This document shows, one piece after another, positions 40,197 to 48,451 of a DNA stretch of 64,000 nucleotides. The stretch comes from Bacilli bacterium. GTDB lineage: Bacteria > Bacillota_I > Bacilli_A > RFN20 > CAG-826. The notes below the pieces were generated by a model, which was given only the letters and a program-made list of their open reading frames with translations, was not told where the DNA came from and made no database searches. Numbering within the stretch: the stretch's first letter is position 1; the number at the start of each line of letters is the position of its first letter. The position numbers and the translations under genes were made by a program. The stretch covers positions 62,001 through 126,000 of the forward strand of contig JAFUEZ010000003.1 in assembly GCA_017470115.1 (NCBI GenBank). The letters are read 5' to 3'.

Positions 40197-42035
40197 ATGA
40201 GAAAAAGAACAATTCCATTATTACTTGCTTTAACACTTGGAACAATTCCTGTTATTGCTTCTTGTAATTCTACAGAGGGTGGAGGAGAACAAGAAGAATA
40301 TCATGGAGATTACGACATTCGTTTAGTTGCTATTGGTCAAACAACCATTAAAGCTAGTAAAACTGTCCAACTTCGTGCTTCAGTTACTGGTACAACCGAA
40401 AAAGACGTTATTTTTACTAGCAGCGATGAAAAAATTGCTACAGTTAATGAAAAAGGTTTAGTTACTGGTATAAGTAAAGGTAAAGCAATCATTACTTGTT
40501 CATTAAAGATTGAACCAAAATGTAAGAAGACTATAGAAATTACAGTTGAAGAAAGTGCCTTACCAACAAAATTAGAAATTATTGGATATGGCGATTTAAC
40601 TCAATGGGTTGGTCAAGCTGTTGATTTATCAGTTGAAGTTACACCAGCTGAAGCATCTTCGCTTGTCGAATGGTCAACAAGCGATGCAACAGTTGCAACC
40701 ATTACTGAAGCAGGTCACGTAGAATTCTTAAAAGAAGGAAACGTAACAATTTCTGTAAAATCAAAAGAAGCTCAAAATATCACATCTTCAGTTGATTTTA
40801 GAGTTAAAAAAGGAACATTTAGAAGTGATTTAGGATCTCCTTATTGGGATATTTCAAAACAAGCAGATGATACTAATCCAAATGTTAAATTAAATATTGA
40901 CACTGCAAAACTTGGATATCATTCGCTATATTTTGCTAATTTTAAAGGAACAAGATACTACGTTGAAGGTTCATTTAAAGTTGATGCACAAATCTCTCCA
41001 TGGGTATGGCAAGGATTTGGTTTTGGAAGTGGCTTAAGTGAAACAAGCACAAGATATTTCATTTTCTCGCCAAGAGTTGAGGGCCAAGGAAATGACTTTA
41101 ATAAATTTATTGTTAAAGATTTGCCAAACGAAACATGGCCAGCTTTAACAACTCGTTCGCAAACTTGGGGTGAAAACGGACTCGACAATATCGATTGGAG
41201 AAATAATGAAGTTAAAGTCGCTTTATTAAGAGATAATAACACTTATTATTACTTATTAAATGACAAATTAATGTATGTTGATGAAAGTACTGTTTATGAC
41301 GAAATCCCAACAATGCCAATTTTAGTTTCAATTGATCTTCCAGTAACAGTTAAAAATTACAAGTTAATAACAGAAGATGCTCAAATCGATGCAAAATTAA
41401 GTGAACAACAATTTAAGTATTCTTTCTATCCATCAAATGAAGAAAGAGTCGAATATCAATCAGATTCAAGATTCATTTTCAAATCAAATAATATTCTTTC
41501 TAAAGACAACAAGGTTAAATCACTTGGTGATAAAGCTAAATTAGTTGGTGATTTTGAAGTCGAATTTGATATAGAAGATATGCTTTGTAATAAAGCTCAT
41601 ACAAACGGATTTAGTGGAATTGGACTTAACTTAAGTAGATATGATTCTGCCGATACAGTCGAATCTTTCTTAGTTGGCAATTCTGTATTAGAAGGAAAGG
41701 TTGAAAATACCGCTAGATATAATAGTTGGAACTACACTATGTCATATGATAACGAAAATTCCTCTTATTATTATCTAGAATCAAGCACTCAATTGTTTGA
41801 AAATCCAAAAACATCACATCATGTAAAGGTAACAAGAACAATTGAAAACAACATCTCAACATTCAAAATGTTCGTAGATGAAACAGAAGTTAATTTTGAT
41901 CTCAAATCTTCAAAATTTGAAGGTATGACATCTAAATATACAGGAGCTTACATTCTTTGGATTGCTGGAGAATACGCTTCTGGAGAAGTAAATAATTTAA
42001 CATTTAAATCAGCTATAAACAAAGGAGGAAACTAA
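40197..42035 (+). CDS. Surface lipoprotein with two Big2 domains and LamG-like region
   Basis: 612 residues of unknown function, with lipobox VIASC (Cys about 22). Residues about 38-125 and 128-205 are bacterial Ig-like Big2 domains (IFTSSDEKIATVNEKGLVTGISKGKAIITC; VEWSTSDATVATITEAGHVEFLKEGNVTI). Two beta-rich, tryptophan- and tyrosine-rich regions follow (about 215-395 and 410-605) that look like concanavalin/LamG-type jelly rolls. It is a tandem paralogue of the next gene. Placed between the importer ATPase and GH36, it is probably a glycan-binding protein; catalysis cannot be excluded. Confidence 0.7.
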   Translation: MRKRTIPLLLALTLGTIPVIASCNSTEGGGEQEEYHGDYDIRLVAIGQTTIKASKTVQLRASVTGTTEKDVIFTSSDEKIATVNEKGLVTGISKGKAIITCSLKIEPKCKKTIEITVEESALPTKLEIIGYGDLTQWVGQAVDLSVEVTPAEASSLVEWSTSDATVATITEAGHVEFLKEGNVTISVKSKEAQNITSSVDFRVKKGTFRSDLGSPYWDISKQADDTNPNVKLNIDTAKLGYHSLYFANFKGTRYYVEGSFKVDAQISPWVWQGFGFGSGLSETSTRYFIFSPRVEGQGNDFNKFIVKDLPNETWPALTTRSQTWGENGLDNIDWRNNEVKVALLRDNNTYYYLLNDKLMYVDESTVYDEIPTMPILVSIDLPVTVKNYKLITEDAQIDAKLSEQQFKYSFYPSNEERVEYQSDSRFIFKSNNILSKDNKVKSLGDKAKLVGDFEVEFDIEDMLCNKAHTNGFSGIGLNLSRYDSADTVESFLVGNSVLEGKVENTARYNSWNYTMSYDNENSSYYYLESSTQLFENPKTSHHVKVTRTIENNISTFKMFVDETEVNFDLKSSKFEGMTSKYTGAYILWIAGEYASGEVNNLTFKSAINKGGN

Positions 42036-42036
42036 G

Positions 42037-43740
42037 ATGAAGAAAAATGTTTTATTAGTTGCATTACTTTCAGTTTGCGCACTTGCTTCGTGTGAACAAG
42101 GGCCAAAAACAATCAATTACAAATTGACTCTTGAAGACACATTTAGTCTTGATGGAAAAACAGGCGTAATTGAAATGGAAGGCAAAGTTGGTGATGAATT
42201 ACCAACAAACGTTGTATCAACAAATCAATATTATGTTTTTGATGGTTGGTATTTAGGTGAACAAAAAGTTACAACAGTTCAAGCCGCAAATGACAATTAT
42301 TCGATGAAATACTTAGATAATACACCAACAATTTCATTTGCTGAAACAACTGCATCACTTTATGTTACTCAAACAATTAAAGTTAATCCAACAGTAACAA
42401 AATTTACCGACGCAATTACTTACACAGTTGAAGATAAGACAATTGCTAGCGTCGATAAAGATGGAAATGTTCAAGGATTAAAACAAGGTGAAACCAAATT
42501 AAAAGCCTCACTTACTGATAAAATTTACGCAGAACTTAAATTGGTAGTTAAAGACACTGTTGTAGACCTTTCAGTAAATAAGGACAATTTTGATTTTACA
42601 GGTGTTTTCTCAGAAAAACCAGTAGTTAAGTCAAAAGGAAATCAAAATTCATTTGCAAAATTAACTGGTGCAGCTGGAAAATTCTATGTTGCTGAATCAA
42701 AAGTTAAAGTATTAACTCCAGATGCAGGCGATACTTGGTCAAGAGTTGGTATCTCTCACTTAAAAGCTGATGAAGCTTTAAATACCTATTATGGTTTACA
42801 AGTTTCTCCAGGTTCAAATTATAACGCACGTAAAACTGTTACTATGTTAATTACTGATGGTAATGTCCAACGGGGAAATATCACCGATAGAAGCCAAGTT
42901 TGGGGTCAACATAATTTAGGTGCTTTAAACTTTGATGAAATCAAATTAACATCAGTTAGAAAAGGTGATGAATTCTTCTCATTCGTTAATGATCAACTTT
43001 ATTACTATGATAATGGTGTTGATGCATTAAAAGGTGTTGATTCATATCCAATCTTAAATGTTGGTAGTGCCGCTGCAGAATTCTCAGCAATCAGTACAAA
43101 ATTTGGTGAAAAAGAAGTTAACGATTTCTTAGCAAAAGCCGATAACAGTGATTATTTTGCTGCTGATGATAAGACAAAGATTGAAAACGGCAAGATTACA
43201 TTTAGTGGAGCAAGCGATTCAACCTGTGCATTAAACGCTAAAGACCATGCTGCTAAATCACTTGGAATTAAAGCAGCACTTCCTGCAGAAAAAGAAGCAA
43301 CATTATCATTTGATTTGAAGTGTGTTGCATTTGGTGGAAGAGATGCTTTACCAGCACTTGCAGTTACAACAAATAGATATGATGGCGCTTATGCCGAAGC
43401 ACGTTCAATGGTTATTGGACAATATAAAGCTGGTTGGACAGGATGGAATTCAAATGGCAATTTGAATGACGGAATCGGTTCAGGTGGCGTTACCTATAAA
43501 GTAAACGACGAAGAAACAAGACTTGAAGAAGGAAGCACATATCACGTTGAATTCAAGAGAGTCATGGAAGCAGAAGGCCAAGATAATATCCTCAAAATTA
43601 CTGATAAAGATGGACACATCTTACTTGAAAATAAATGGGGATGGGTCAACGATGGTTATAAAGGAAGAGTTAATATTAACTTCCTTAATCGTGACTTCGA
43701 TTGTGAAATTTCAAACATTAAAATTGTTGAAGCTGAATAA
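42037..43740 (+). CDS. Surface lipoprotein with Big2 domain and LamG-like region, paralogue
   Basis: 567 residues, beginning one base after its paralogue with ribosome site AAGGAGG. Lipobox ALASC (Cys about 19). A repeat-like segment (about 25-85; YYVFDGWYLGEQKVT) resembles InlB-type beta-repeats, and one Big2 domain follows (about 88-170; ITYTVEDKTIASVDKDGNVQGLKQGETKL). The C-terminal part shares motifs such as RSQVWGQHNLG with RSQTWGENGLD of the upstream gene, so both carry the same pair of beta-sandwich modules. Likely a glycan-binding surface protein of the locus. Confidence 0.7.
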   Translation: MKKNVLLVALLSVCALASCEQGPKTINYKLTLEDTFSLDGKTGVIEMEGKVGDELPTNVVSTNQYYVFDGWYLGEQKVTTVQAANDNYSMKYLDNTPTISFAETTASLYVTQTIKVNPTVTKFTDAITYTVEDKTIASVDKDGNVQGLKQGETKLKASLTDKIYAELKLVVKDTVVDLSVNKDNFDFTGVFSEKPVVKSKGNQNSFAKLTGAAGKFYVAESKVKVLTPDAGDTWSRVGISHLKADEALNTYYGLQVSPGSNYNARKTVTMLITDGNVQRGNITDRSQVWGQHNLGALNFDEIKLTSVRKGDEFFSFVNDQLYYYDNGVDALKGVDSYPILNVGSAAAEFSAISTKFGEKEVNDFLAKADNSDYFAADDKTKIENGKITFSGASDSTCALNAKDHAAKSLGIKAALPAEKEATLSFDLKCVAFGGRDALPALAVTTNRYDGAYAEARSMVIGQYKAGWTGWNSNGNLNDGIGSGGVTYKVNDEETRLEEGSTYHVEFKRVMEAEGQDNILKITDKDGHILLENKWGWVNDGYKGRVNINFLNRDFDCEISNIKIVEAE

Positions 43741-43761
43741 TTTCTATTAACAAAATTTAAC

Positions 43762-43788
43762 TATTGGAGGGCAAAATGCCCTCCAATA
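43762..43788 (+). terminator. Strong intra-operon hairpin before the GH36 gene
   Basis: A perfect 12-pair stem (TATTGGAGGGCA with TGCCCTCCAATA) has a loop of only three As. No T-run follows directly, so it may act as a partial terminator or mRNA-stabilising structure between the surface genes and the intracellular enzymes, rather than a full stop. Confidence 0.6.
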
Positions 43789-43802
43789 GGAAGGTTTTAA
43801 AT

Positions 43803-45974
43803 ATGTCTATAATTTTCAATAAAGAATTAAATATTTTTCATATATTTAATAATGAAATTTCTTATTACATTTATTTAAATGAAAACGGGATGTTAACTAA
43901 CCCATATTTTGGTAAGCGACTTGATGATATCGATATTGATAGTATTTTTGATATATCCCATGATTGGCAATCGCATTATTTTGATAATGAAAAAAAGGAA
44001 GAAGAAGAATTAAAAAACATTCAATTTAATTCTTCCCCATTTATTGCTCCAACCTCACTTGCTTACGATACAAGACATAATTTTATTGAAATTAATAGCG
44101 AAAAAGGATCAAGACTTGATTTTAGATATATTTCCCATCGAATTTACAAAGGAAAACCGAAATTTGATGTTTTGCCTTTTGTTAGAGATGAAGATGAAGA
44201 AGCTAGTACCCTTGAATTTACTTTAAAAGAAAAACAAAAAGAAATATATCTCCAATTAAGTTTTACTATTTTTTCTGACCTCAATTTAATTATTAGAAAT
44301 ACAAAATTAATAAATAAAGAGAATTCATCAATATATATAAGAAGATTAGATAGTTTATCTCAAGATTTTTTGCGTAACGATTTCGATATCATTCATTTTC
44401 CTGGAGAATGGATGTTTGAAAGACAACTTTGTAGAGAATCTTTAGAAAAGGGAGAAAAATGTATTGTCTCTCGAACAGGAAGAAGCTCACACGAAAATAA
44501 TCCTTTTGTAATTTTATTAGATAAAGATGCTAACGAAAATTATGGTGAAGCATATGGATTTTCATTCCTTTGGTCTGGTTCGTTTAGATTCGATATTGAA
44601 TCTTCTTTAACTAATGTTACTCGATTAACTTTAGGATTAGGAGAAGAACTTAACTTTGAAATTAAAAGCAATGATGAATTTTTAGTTCCTGAAGGCATTA
44701 TGGTTTATTCACAATACGGAAAAGGAAATATTTCTCGAACACTTCACGATTTAATTAGAAACAGAATTGTAAAAGAAGCTAACGAAAAAGTTTATAAAGA
44801 AATTTTGCTTAATTCTTGGGAAGGCTGTTACTTAGATTTTGATACTAAAAAAGTGCTTGATTATTTAGACTCTGCTAATTTAATTGGAACAAAATTATTT
44901 GTTTTAGATGATGGATGGTTTGGAAAAAGAGACACTGATGATAGGTCATTAGGTGATTGGTTTGTAAACGAATCAAAGATTAATTTAGATTTAGTAATTG
45001 AAAAATGTCATGCATTAAATATGGATTTTGGTATTTGGATTGAACCAGAAATGATTAATCAAAATTCCGAATTATACAAAAAATATCCTGATTTTGCAGG
45101 GTTTTTGGAACATAATGAGTCATTTTTATCTAGACATCAACAATTTTTAAATATGGGAGATGATAATTGTGTTGATTATATTTATGGTGAATTAGAGAAA
45201 TTATTATCAACTTATAAAATTGATTATGTTAAGTGGGATCATAATAGAATCATCAATGACTATTATGCAAAAAATTTAGATATTAAAAACCAAGGTGAAT
45301 TTATTTATAGAAACACTCTAGGCTATTATAAATTGATTAAGAAATTAAGAGAAAAATTCCCAAATATTCATTTCCAAGGATGTGCAAGTGGAGGTGGAAG
45401 ATTTGATTTAGGAACACTTTTCTATTTTTCAGATATCTGGACAAGTGATGAAAACGATCCAATTCAAAGACTCTTCATACAATATGGAACAAGCTTTATT
45501 TATCCGTTTTCAGTTTCTGGAAGTCACGTAAATGACAGCAAAATCACTGAATTTAAAGAAAAGTGTTTAATCGCTTTATTTGGAAGTTATGGATTTGAAC
45601 TTGATCCTAGAAAATTATCTGAAAAAGAAATTGAAGAAATTAAAGAAGTTAATGAAATCTATTTAAAATATCATAACGATGTAGTTTTAAAAGGAGATTT
45701 ATATCGATTATTATCACCTTTTGATATGAAATATTTTGCTATTGATATGGTATCAAAAGATAAATCAAAATGCTTGGTTTTATTCTCGAATTTATTAAAG
45801 AAAGGTAGAAATAGATTCTACTTAAAACTTCAAGGTTTAGATAAAAATAAATCTTATAAAAATAGTTTAGATAATAAAGTTCATAAAGGCGAATTTTATC
45901 TAAATGTTGGACTTAATTTGTCAAAAAGACTTGAAGAATTTGAAACAGACCTAATCGTTCTTGAGGAGGCATAG
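43803..45974 (+). CDS. GH36 alpha-galactosidase
   Basis: Cytoplasmic enzyme (no signal peptide) removing alpha-galactose from imported oligosaccharides. The ATG at 43803 (MSIIFNKELN), preceded by AGGAAGG, is preferred to one at 43764, which lies inside the hairpin. 723 residues, typical of bacterial GH36. The N-terminal beta-supersandwich is followed by the barrel: VLDDGWFGKRDTDDRSLGDW, FGIWIEPEMIN, nucleophile Asp in DYVKWDHNR, CASGGGRFDLG and acid/base Asp in WTSDENDPIQRL. The cytoplasmic GH43 gene follows after one base. Confidence 0.94.
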   Translation: MSIIFNKELNIFHIFNNEISYYIYLNENGMLTNPYFGKRLDDIDIDSIFDISHDWQSHYFDNEKKEEEELKNIQFNSSPFIAPTSLAYDTRHNFIEINSEKGSRLDFRYISHRIYKGKPKFDVLPFVRDEDEEASTLEFTLKEKQKEIYLQLSFTIFSDLNLIIRNTKLINKENSSIYIRRLDSLSQDFLRNDFDIIHFPGEWMFERQLCRESLEKGEKCIVSRTGRSSHENNPFVILLDKDANENYGEAYGFSFLWSGSFRFDIESSLTNVTRLTLGLGEELNFEIKSNDEFLVPEGIMVYSQYGKGNISRTLHDLIRNRIVKEANEKVYKEILLNSWEGCYLDFDTKKVLDYLDSANLIGTKLFVLDDGWFGKRDTDDRSLGDWFVNESKINLDLVIEKCHALNMDFGIWIEPEMINQNSELYKKYPDFAGFLEHNESFLSRHQQFLNMGDDNCVDYIYGELEKLLSTYKIDYVKWDHNRIINDYYAKNLDIKNQGEFIYRNTLGYYKLIKKLREKFPNIHFQGCASGGGRFDLGTLFYFSDIWTSDENDPIQRLFIQYGTSFIYPFSVSGSHVNDSKITEFKEKCLIALFGSYGFELDPRKLSEKEIEEIKEVNEIYLKYHNDVVLKGDLYRLLSPFDMKYFAIDMVSKDKSKCLVLFSNLLKKGRNRFYLKLQGLDKNKSYKNSLDNKVHKGEFYLNVGLNLSKRLEEFETDLIVLEEA

Positions 45975-45975
45975 T

Positions 45976-46845
45976 ATGAAATTAGAAGATATTAATATTA
46001 GAGATCCTTTTATTTTAACCGACAATAAAGAAAGAAAATACTACATGTATGGCTCTTTTTTCGACGGCAAAAATAGAGGTTTTCAATGTTTTGTATCTGA
46101 AAATTTAATCGATTGGAGTGAACCTAAAATAGTTTTTACTAGTTCGAAAGAATTTTGGGGAAGTGAAGATTTTTGGGCTCCTGAAGTTCATAAATACAAT
46201 GATAAATATTATTTATTTGGTACTTTTTCGAGCAAAAGTAAAAAACGAAAGACTCAAATTTTAGTTTCTGATAATCCTCTTGGTCCTTTTAAAATTTGTA
46301 GTGCACCAATTGGTCCTGAAAATTGGTTTACACTTGATGGAACACTTTACGTAGAAAACAACAAACCATATTGTTTATTTTCTCAAGAATGGTTGACTGA
46401 TAACGATGGCAAATTATGCGCTATTGAACTAGATAAGGATTTCAAAAATACGATAGGAGAGCCAAAAATCTTATTTAAAGCAAGTGAAACTGGATGGTCA
46501 AGATGCCCAAAGCGGAATCCAAATAAAGAAGATATTTATATTGTAGATGCTCCTTTTGTTTATGAATTTGATAATCAAAAAATCATTTTATGGTCAAGTT
46601 GGGCAACAAAAGAAGATAATGGATACGCTGTTGGCGTGGCTTATCCTCTGAATGGTGTTTTAGGTGGAAAATATATTCATAAACAGTTGAAATTACCAGA
46701 AATAGATAGTGGACATCCAATGATTTTTAAAGATTTAAACGGAAGAAATTTAATTTGTTATCATAAAAACAACTCTTTGCAAGGAAAAGAAAGAGCTGTT
46801 ATTCGAGAAATATATTTAGAGAATGGAGAATTGGTCGTAAAATGA
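45976..46845 (+). CDS. Cytoplasmic GH43-family glycosidase
   Basis: A 289-residue five-bladed propeller with no signal peptide, so it acts on imported sugars. Start at 45976 after GAGGAGG; an earlier in-frame ATG-like start at 45961 overlaps the ribosome site. Base Asp is in NIRDPFILTDN, modulator Asp in FTLDGTLY. Where most GH43 enzymes have EGPF with the acid Glu, this protein reads VDAPFVYEFD, so the acid is either substituted by Asp or supplied by a nearby Glu. It could be an arabinofuranosidase or xylosidase. It overlaps the esterase gene by four bases (ATGA). Confidence 0.8.
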   Translation: MKLEDINIRDPFILTDNKERKYYMYGSFFDGKNRGFQCFVSENLIDWSEPKIVFTSSKEFWGSEDFWAPEVHKYNDKYYLFGTFSSKSKKRKTQILVSDNPLGPFKICSAPIGPENWFTLDGTLYVENNKPYCLFSQEWLTDNDGKLCAIELDKDFKNTIGEPKILFKASETGWSRCPKRNPNKEDIYIVDAPFVYEFDNQKIILWSSWATKEDNGYAVGVAYPLNGVLGGKYIHKQLKLPEIDSGHPMIFKDLNGRNLICYHKNNSLQGKERAVIREIYLENGELVVK

Positions 46846-47744
46846 AATTTAAGATTTTGCCTTGCTTAATGGCTGTTGCTTTATGTTCATGTGGCAGCGC
46901 TGAAGGAGAAAAAGAAATGAAAACTTATTCAAACGAGGTTCAAGTCGTTGTAATTCTTGGTCAATCTAATGCAGAAGGACATTCTTGGGTTCAATATCTT
47001 CCTAAAACTGTCGGAGAAGAAAGAGCTCAAAAGTTTAATAACGGAATAGAAAATGTAAAGATTTCATATAATTTGATGAACGGAGCAAGAACTAGTGATG
47101 GTAATTTTGTTCCAGTTAAAACCGGACAAGGAAATAACGAAGAAAGATTTGGCCTTGAACTTGGAATTGCTGAAACTATTGGTAATGTTGATCCTACCAA
47201 ACCAGTTTATTTAATAAAATACGCATACGGTGGTACAAATTTATATTCAAATTGGCGTTCAAAGACAAGTAAAAATACTGGATATCTTTATAATGGAGCT
47301 GTAGCTTACGTTTTAGAACAATGCAGGAAATTAGAAGAAATGGATTTGTTCCCAACAATTAATGCAATTTGTTGGATGCAAGGAGAAGATGATTCAAATT
47401 CGCCTTCATATGGAGAATATGAAACCTTAGAAAGAAATTTCAAAAATGATTTAAGAAATGATTTTAGTTACTATAAACCTCTTGATAAAGAAATTGGTTT
47501 TGTAGATGGATATATTTCTGATTCTCCTGCATGGCAACATTATGTAGAGATTAATAATGCAAAACTTAACTTATCGAAAGAAGATGAAAATCATGTAATA
47601 ATCGATAGTATTGCAGAGAATTTGAAATATAATGCTGAACCATTAGGTGGACCAGACATTTATCATTTTGATAGTGGCAGCGAAGTTAAACTAGGAAATT
47701 TATTTGCTGAAAAGATAATTGCAGATTTTATCGACATTGATTAA
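46842..47744 (+). CDS. SASA-type carbohydrate esterase lipoprotein
   Basis: Surface esterase of the sialate O-acetylesterase-like (SASA, DUF303) group, which includes acetylxylan esterases of family CE6. 300 residues; signal peptide with lipobox ALCSC (Cys about 17). Nucleophile Ser is in VVILGQSNAEGHS, the oxyanion block is NAICWMQGEDDS, and the C-terminal His is in GPDIYHFDSGSEVKLG. It is the last gene of the glycan operon and is followed by a strong terminator. It probably removes acetyl groups that block the GH43 enzymes. Confidence 0.85.
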   Translation: MKFKILPCLMAVALCSCGSAEGEKEMKTYSNEVQVVVILGQSNAEGHSWVQYLPKTVGEERAQKFNNGIENVKISYNLMNGARTSDGNFVPVKTGQGNNEERFGLELGIAETIGNVDPTKPVYLIKYAYGGTNLYSNWRSKTSKNTGYLYNGAVAYVLEQCRKLEEMDLFPTINAICWMQGEDDSNSPSYGEYETLERNFKNDLRNDFSYYKPLDKEIGFVDGYISDSPAWQHYVEINNAKLNLSKEDENHVIIDSIAENLKYNAEPLGGPDIYHFDSGSEVKLGNLFAEKIIADFIDID

Positions 47745-47766
47745 TTAAAAGAATTATCAATATTTT

Positions 47767-47797
47767 AAAGAGAAACAATACTATGTTTCTCTTTTTT
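47767..47797 (+). terminator. Terminator separating the glycan locus from the NRPS operon
   Basis: AAAGAGAAACA and TGTTTCTCTTT form an 11-pair stem around ATACTA, followed by further Ts. Confidence 0.88.
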
Positions 47798-47803
47798 ATT
47801 CAC

Positions 47804-47833
47804 TTGATATATTTGTGCGTGATAAGATAAATA
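47804..47833 (+). promoter_or_regulatory. Candidate promoter of the NRPS operon
   Basis: TTGATA (47804-47809) and TAAATA (47828-47833) are separated by 18 bases. The predicted +1 lies at or next to the ATG at 47839. No ribosome site precedes that ATG. Confidence 0.4.
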
Positions 47834-47838
47834 TAACG

Positions 47839-48447
47839 ATGGTTAATGTAAAAATTCGAATTCTACATACTTCACTAATCAAACAAAATATAACTTTTGT
47901 TCTATCTTTTGTTGATGAAAATAGAAGAAAAACGGCTGAAAAATTTGTTCATGAAAAGGATAAACTTTTGTCATTAGGAGCAGGGTTTTTAATGGAAAAA
48001 TATCTTCCAGAAGGTGAAATCAAAATAAAAGAAAGTGGAAAACCTTATTTAGAAAATGGTCCATTTTTTAATGTTTCACATTCAGAAGAATATGTTGTTT
48101 TTGTAAGCGATGAATCAAGAGAAGTAGGAGTTGATATCGAAAAAATAAATGAGAATAAAATCGATGGTATTCGCTATGTTTTAGATAAAGAAGAGAATAA
48201 GATTGAAGACATTAATGCTCTTTTTCAAGTTTGGTCAAATAAAGAAAGCCTTGTTAAATGTATTTCTTATGAGCTAAAAAACATAAAAGATGTGAAAGGA
48301 ATACCTCTAGAAGGAAAGCGAATCGTTGATGAACAAACTTATTACACAAAATCTTTAATTTTTAATGGCTACGCATTATCTTTAACTTTAAAAGGAGAAG
48401 AGCCATTCAATATAGAAATTATCAATCTCAATTCATTGGAGGATTAA
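47839..48447 (+). CDS. Sfp-type 4'-phosphopantetheinyl transferase
   Basis: Attaches the phosphopantetheine arm to the two carrier domains of the adjacent NRPS. The ATG at 47839 gives MVNVKIRILHTS, a normal N-terminus; a GTG at 47815 in the same frame is possible. 202 residues. Signature motifs are FFNVSHSEEYVV, GVDIEKINENK (magnesium-binding Asp and Glu) and VWSNKESLVKCI (the W-x-x-KE-x-x-x-K block). The NRPS gene starts four bases after its stop, with ribosome site GGAGG inside the last codons, so the two are coupled. Confidence 0.9.
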   Translation: MVNVKIRILHTSLIKQNITFVLSFVDENRRKTAEKFVHEKDKLLSLGAGFLMEKYLPEGEIKIKESGKPYLENGPFFNVSHSEEYVVFVSDESREVGVDIEKINENKIDGIRYVLDKEENKIEDINALFQVWSNKESLVKCISYELKNIKDVKGIPLEGKRIVDEQTYYTKSLIFNGYALSLTLKGEEPFNIEIINLNSLED

Positions 48448-48451
48448 TAGT

